Below the pieces are notes generated by a model. It had not been told where the DNA came from, did no database searches, and saw only the letters and a program-made list of their open reading frames with translations. From the NCBI GenBank assembly GCA_964412395.1, contig CAYPOY010000262.1, positions 1 to 7,526 on the forward strand: a stretch of 7,526 nt of DNA. Direction: 5' to 3'. The translations under genes and the position numbers were made by a program. Below, in pieces: positions 5,571-7,526 of this stretch (positions are counted from its first letter, which is position 1; every line of letters starts with the position of its first letter). Source of the stretch: CAYPOY01 sp964412395. Lineage in GTDB: Bacteria; Chloroflexota; Anaerolineae; B4-G1.

Positions 5571-7526
5571 ATGCCAAACAGTCGCATGCCCAATGGTGAA
5601 CCTGATCTGGGCGTACCCGTAGACGGTATCCCGAGCGACTCGATTGAGGCTGCGACGCTGAATTCGACCGAAGCGCTCGCCGAAGTCGTGTGCCATTCTG
5701 AGCCTGTCAAGGGATCTAGGGACCAGGCCGGACTCGGCGGCGATGCCTCGGGCGCGAGCCGATTGGAGGACCTGGCATTTCGGCTGGCCGAAAGCCACGT
5801 TGTCTTTAGCCGGCCCAGGCGCAGGCTCTCATTGCTGGATCGTCTCCAGGAACAGGAAGCGCTCTTGCGCGGCGCCTACGAGTATTTCAGACAGATGTCC
5901 GAGGTGCAACGGGCCCTCTCTTACGCGGCCGAATGGCTGCTGGACAACTTCTACGTCGTACAACAGGCGTTGCGCCAGGTTCGTGAGGATATGCCAGCGG
6001 GCTATTATCGTCAGTTACCCAGGCTGGGTACATCGTCCCTGGAAGGTTATCCCCGCATCTATGCACTGGCGCGAGAGGTGCTCGGGTACTGTGAGAGTCG
6101 CCTCGATCTTGACCGGGTGACATGCTTCGTTCACGCCTATCAGCAAGTCACATCACTGACGATGGGTGAGCTGTGGGCGCTGCCGACAATGCTACGCCTG
6201 GGGGTCCTGGAGTGTCTGACTCGAGCGGTTGCTCGCGTGATGGGACTGCAAAAGCGGGGCGATGAGGAATCCCTCGCTTTTTTGCCTTTACCCCACGATC
6301 TGGCAGATGAGACTGTTATTGCCAACTGTATCCTCAGTCTGCGTACACTGGCGACCCAGGATTGGAAGCCCTTCTTTGAAAACATCAGCCGGGTGGAACA
6401 GGTATTGCGCCGTGACCCGGCTGGCGTCTATGCCCGCATGGACTTTGATACCCGTGATCGCTATCGCGGAGTAATCGAGGAATTGGCTCTGGCCATGGGC
6501 CGGGACGAGGGGGAGGTCGCGCGGGAAGCAATTCGGCTGGCCCAAAGTGAATCTGCGTCACGCGGTCGCCCATCTCGTGCCACCCACGTCGGTTTCTATC
6601 TCCTGGATGCGGGCCGTGCCCAACTTGAGGCCTGCCTGGGCTATCGCCCTCCCTTGGGTACCCGTCTGCGGCGCTGGATGTTTGGCCATCCCACTCTGGT
6701 GTATCTGGGCAGCATTGCCCTGCTTACCCTGATCATCCTGCTCGGTCTGGTATGCTACGCTTTTGTCGTTGGGGGGACTCTCGCGCAATTGATAGGAGTG
6801 GGGCTGCTGATTCTATTACCCGCTACGGCCGTGGCCGTTAGCTTGGTCAACTGGCTGATCACCCACATGGTGCCGCCCCGGATGTTACCCAAGATGGACT
6901 TCCGGAAAGGCGTTCCTGCCGAATGTAGCACGATGGTGGTTGTCCCTGCGCTCTTGAACGACGCCGGTGAAGTCCAGTCTCCGCTGCACCAGTTGGAGCT
7001 TCACTTTCTCGGGAACGAGGATCCCCATCTGCGCTTTGCGCTGCTCACCGATTTCGCCGACGCGCCACAGAAGCACATGCCGGGCGATGACGCCTTGCTT
7101 GAGCAGATCAAGGCCGGTATCCAGGCCCTCAATAAGAAATACGGTCGGCGGGTCGCTATGGGCAAGGACAAGCCTTGCCCCTACGGACCCTTTTATCTTT
7201 TCCATCGCGATCGGCAGTGGAACCCGGGTGAGAACTGCTGGATGGGCTGGGAGCGCAAACGGGGCAAGTTGGTCGAGTTCAACCGCCTGCTGAGTGGCGA
7301 GGAAATTTCCTATAACGTGCAGATAGGGGATCTCGATGTTTTCCCGGAGATCAGGTACGTCATTACGTTGGATGCTGATACGCTCTTGCCTCGGGACAGC
7401 GCGCGTCGTCTGATTGCTACCCTGGCGCACCCACTGAATCGGGCCGAATTTGCCCCCCCCTCTGTCCCCCCCAATGGGGGGGATGAAAGGGGGGGAGTCC
7501 CCAATGGGGGGGATGAAAGGGGGGGA
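5571..7526 (+). CDS. ndvB: Cyclic beta-1,2-glucan synthase, N-terminal part (runs off right edge)
   Basis: The first 652 codons are open to the last base of the window; family members such as NdvB and ChvB are about 2800 residues. These inner-membrane enzymes polymerise glucose from UDP-glucose and cyclise the chain, the product acting in the periplasm as an osmotic and envelope glucan. An N-terminal tail of about 64 variable residues is followed by the conserved region (65-370) with SYAAEWLLDNFYVVQQALRQ, EDMPAGYYRQLPRLG, YRGVIEELALAMGRD and ATHVGFYLLDAGRAQLE. Two membrane segments follow at about 375-434. The cytoplasmic glycosyltransferase (GT84-type) domain comes next, with VITLDADTLLPRDSARRLIATLAHPLNR and the metal/UDP-sugar DAD at 601-603. 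From residue 628 the frame enters a repeat array instead of the expected continuation. The glucoamylase-like and phosphorylase-like domains would lie beyond the window. ATG 5571 has AAGGGG (5556-5561) 9 nt upstream and is 3 nt from the usp stop. Confidence 0.9.
   Translation, partial: MPNSRMPNGEPDLGVPVDGIPSDSIEAATLNSTEALAEVVCHSEPVKGSRDQAGLGGDASGASRLEDLAFRLAESHVVFSRPRRRLSLLDRLQEQEALLRGAYEYFRQMSEVQRALSYAAEWLLDNFYVVQQALRQVREDMPAGYYRQLPRLGTSSLEGYPRIYALAREVLGYCESRLDLDRVTCFVHAYQQVTSLTMGELWALPTMLRLGVLECLTRAVARVMGLQKRGDEESLAFLPLPHDLADETVIANCILSLRTLATQDWKPFFENISRVEQVLRRDPAGVYARMDFDTRDRYRGVIEELALAMGRDEGEVAREAIRLAQSESASRGRPSRATHVGFYLLDAGRAQLEACLGYRPPLGTRLRRWMFGHPTLVYLGSIALLTLIILLGLVCYAFVVGGTLAQLIGVGLLILLPATAVAVSLVNWLITHMVPPRMLPKMDFRKGVPAECSTMVVVPALLNDAGEVQSPLHQLELHFLGNEDPHLRFALLTDFADAPQKHMPGDDALLEQIKAGIQALNKKYGRRVAMGKDKPCPYGPFYLFHRDRQWNPGENCWMGWERKRGKLVEFNRLLSGEEISYNVQIGDLDVFPEIRYVITLDADTLLPRDSARRLIATLAHPLNRAEFAPPSVPPNGGDERGGVPNGGDERGG
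5691..5717. repeat. Dispersed-type repeat fragment within the coding N-terminus
   Basis: The stretch TGCCATTCTGAGCCTGTCAA and the bases after it, through GGATCT, closely resemble a repeat I recall as dispersed in Chloroflexota and other environmental genomes (TGTCATTCTGAGC...GGATCT). Here it is read in frame as CHSEPVKGSRD (residues 41-51) in the variable tail of the glucan synthase. The identification rests on memory of the pattern, not on a search. Confidence 0.45.
7452..7526. repeat. Tandem C/G-rich palindromic repeat array inside the glucan synthase frame
   Basis: An identical 26-bp unit occurs at 7471-7496 and 7501-7526 (period 30 bp), after a C-rich lead-in from 7452. Each unit has CCCC-AAT-GGGG self-pairing followed by ATGAAA and a second G-run. 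The 30-bp period is ten codons, so the frame stays open and encodes a Pro/Gly-rich stretch with NGGDERGG repeated (residues 628-652). It begins immediately after the HPLNRAEF block of the glycosyltransferase domain. The window stops exactly at the end of the second unit, so the array may continue. Its reverse complement resembles the hairpin DNA at about 405-440. Confidence 0.75.

Noticed and set aside
7464..7526. CRISPR array
   Set aside because: The two units are separated by only 4 bp with no spacer-like sequence and are self-complementary C/G runs; no cas gene is present.

Overview
The window is GC-rich bacterial DNA. All genes I can support lie on the plus strand. The style suggests a Chloroflexota (Anaerolineae-like) genome. 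The grounds are dispersed C/G-rich palindromic repeats, overlapping GTGA and TTGA start/stop junctions, at least one promoter that would give a (nearly) leaderless mRNA, and a two-domain universal stress protein paired with a cyclic-glucan-synthase-type gene. This assignment is inference from gene style; no marker in the window proves it.

Layout, left to right. (1) 1-700: the 5' part of a secreted CAP/SCP-domain gene is cut off about 23 residues into the domain by a cluster of C/G-rich hairpins. A gene-free stretch with short tandem repeats follows, ending in a clean sigma-70-type promoter. (2) 701-3092: a tightly overlapping three-gene set holds rph (RNase PH), a membrane-anchored metallopeptidase-like protein, and a small unrecognised ORF with a TTG start and a strong Shine-Dalgarno. 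The metallopeptidase-like protein has kept its apparent zinc ligands but lost the catalytic glutamate (HAxxH instead of HExxH). (3) 3085-4413: a soluble receiver-histidine kinase protein has its own promoter inside the preceding small ORF. (4) 4381-4582: a tRNA-Gln(CUG) gene has a promoter lying inside the 3' end of the kinase gene, and a strong intrinsic terminator follows the tRNA. (5) 4611-7526: a tandem-domain UspA protein is followed after 3 nt by the first 652 codons of a giant cyclic beta-1,2-glucan synthase (NdvB/ChvB type), which runs off the right edge.

The first operon joins tRNA 3'-end processing with a surface or periplasmic pseudo-peptidase; I see no obvious functional link between them. 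The last operon is more coherent, pairing a nucleotide-binding stress protein with an envelope glucan synthase, which suggests stress- or osmotic-linked envelope polysaccharide production.

The most unusual signal is at the repeat level. Two different dispersed-type repeats lie in frame inside the glucan synthase reading frame: one in the N-terminal tail, and one as a tandem 30-bp-period array in the glycosyltransferase domain at the window edge. A repeat resembling the latter, in opposite orientation, interrupts the CAP gene at the other end. No CRISPR array, transposase, phage gene or obviously new multi-gene defence system is visible.
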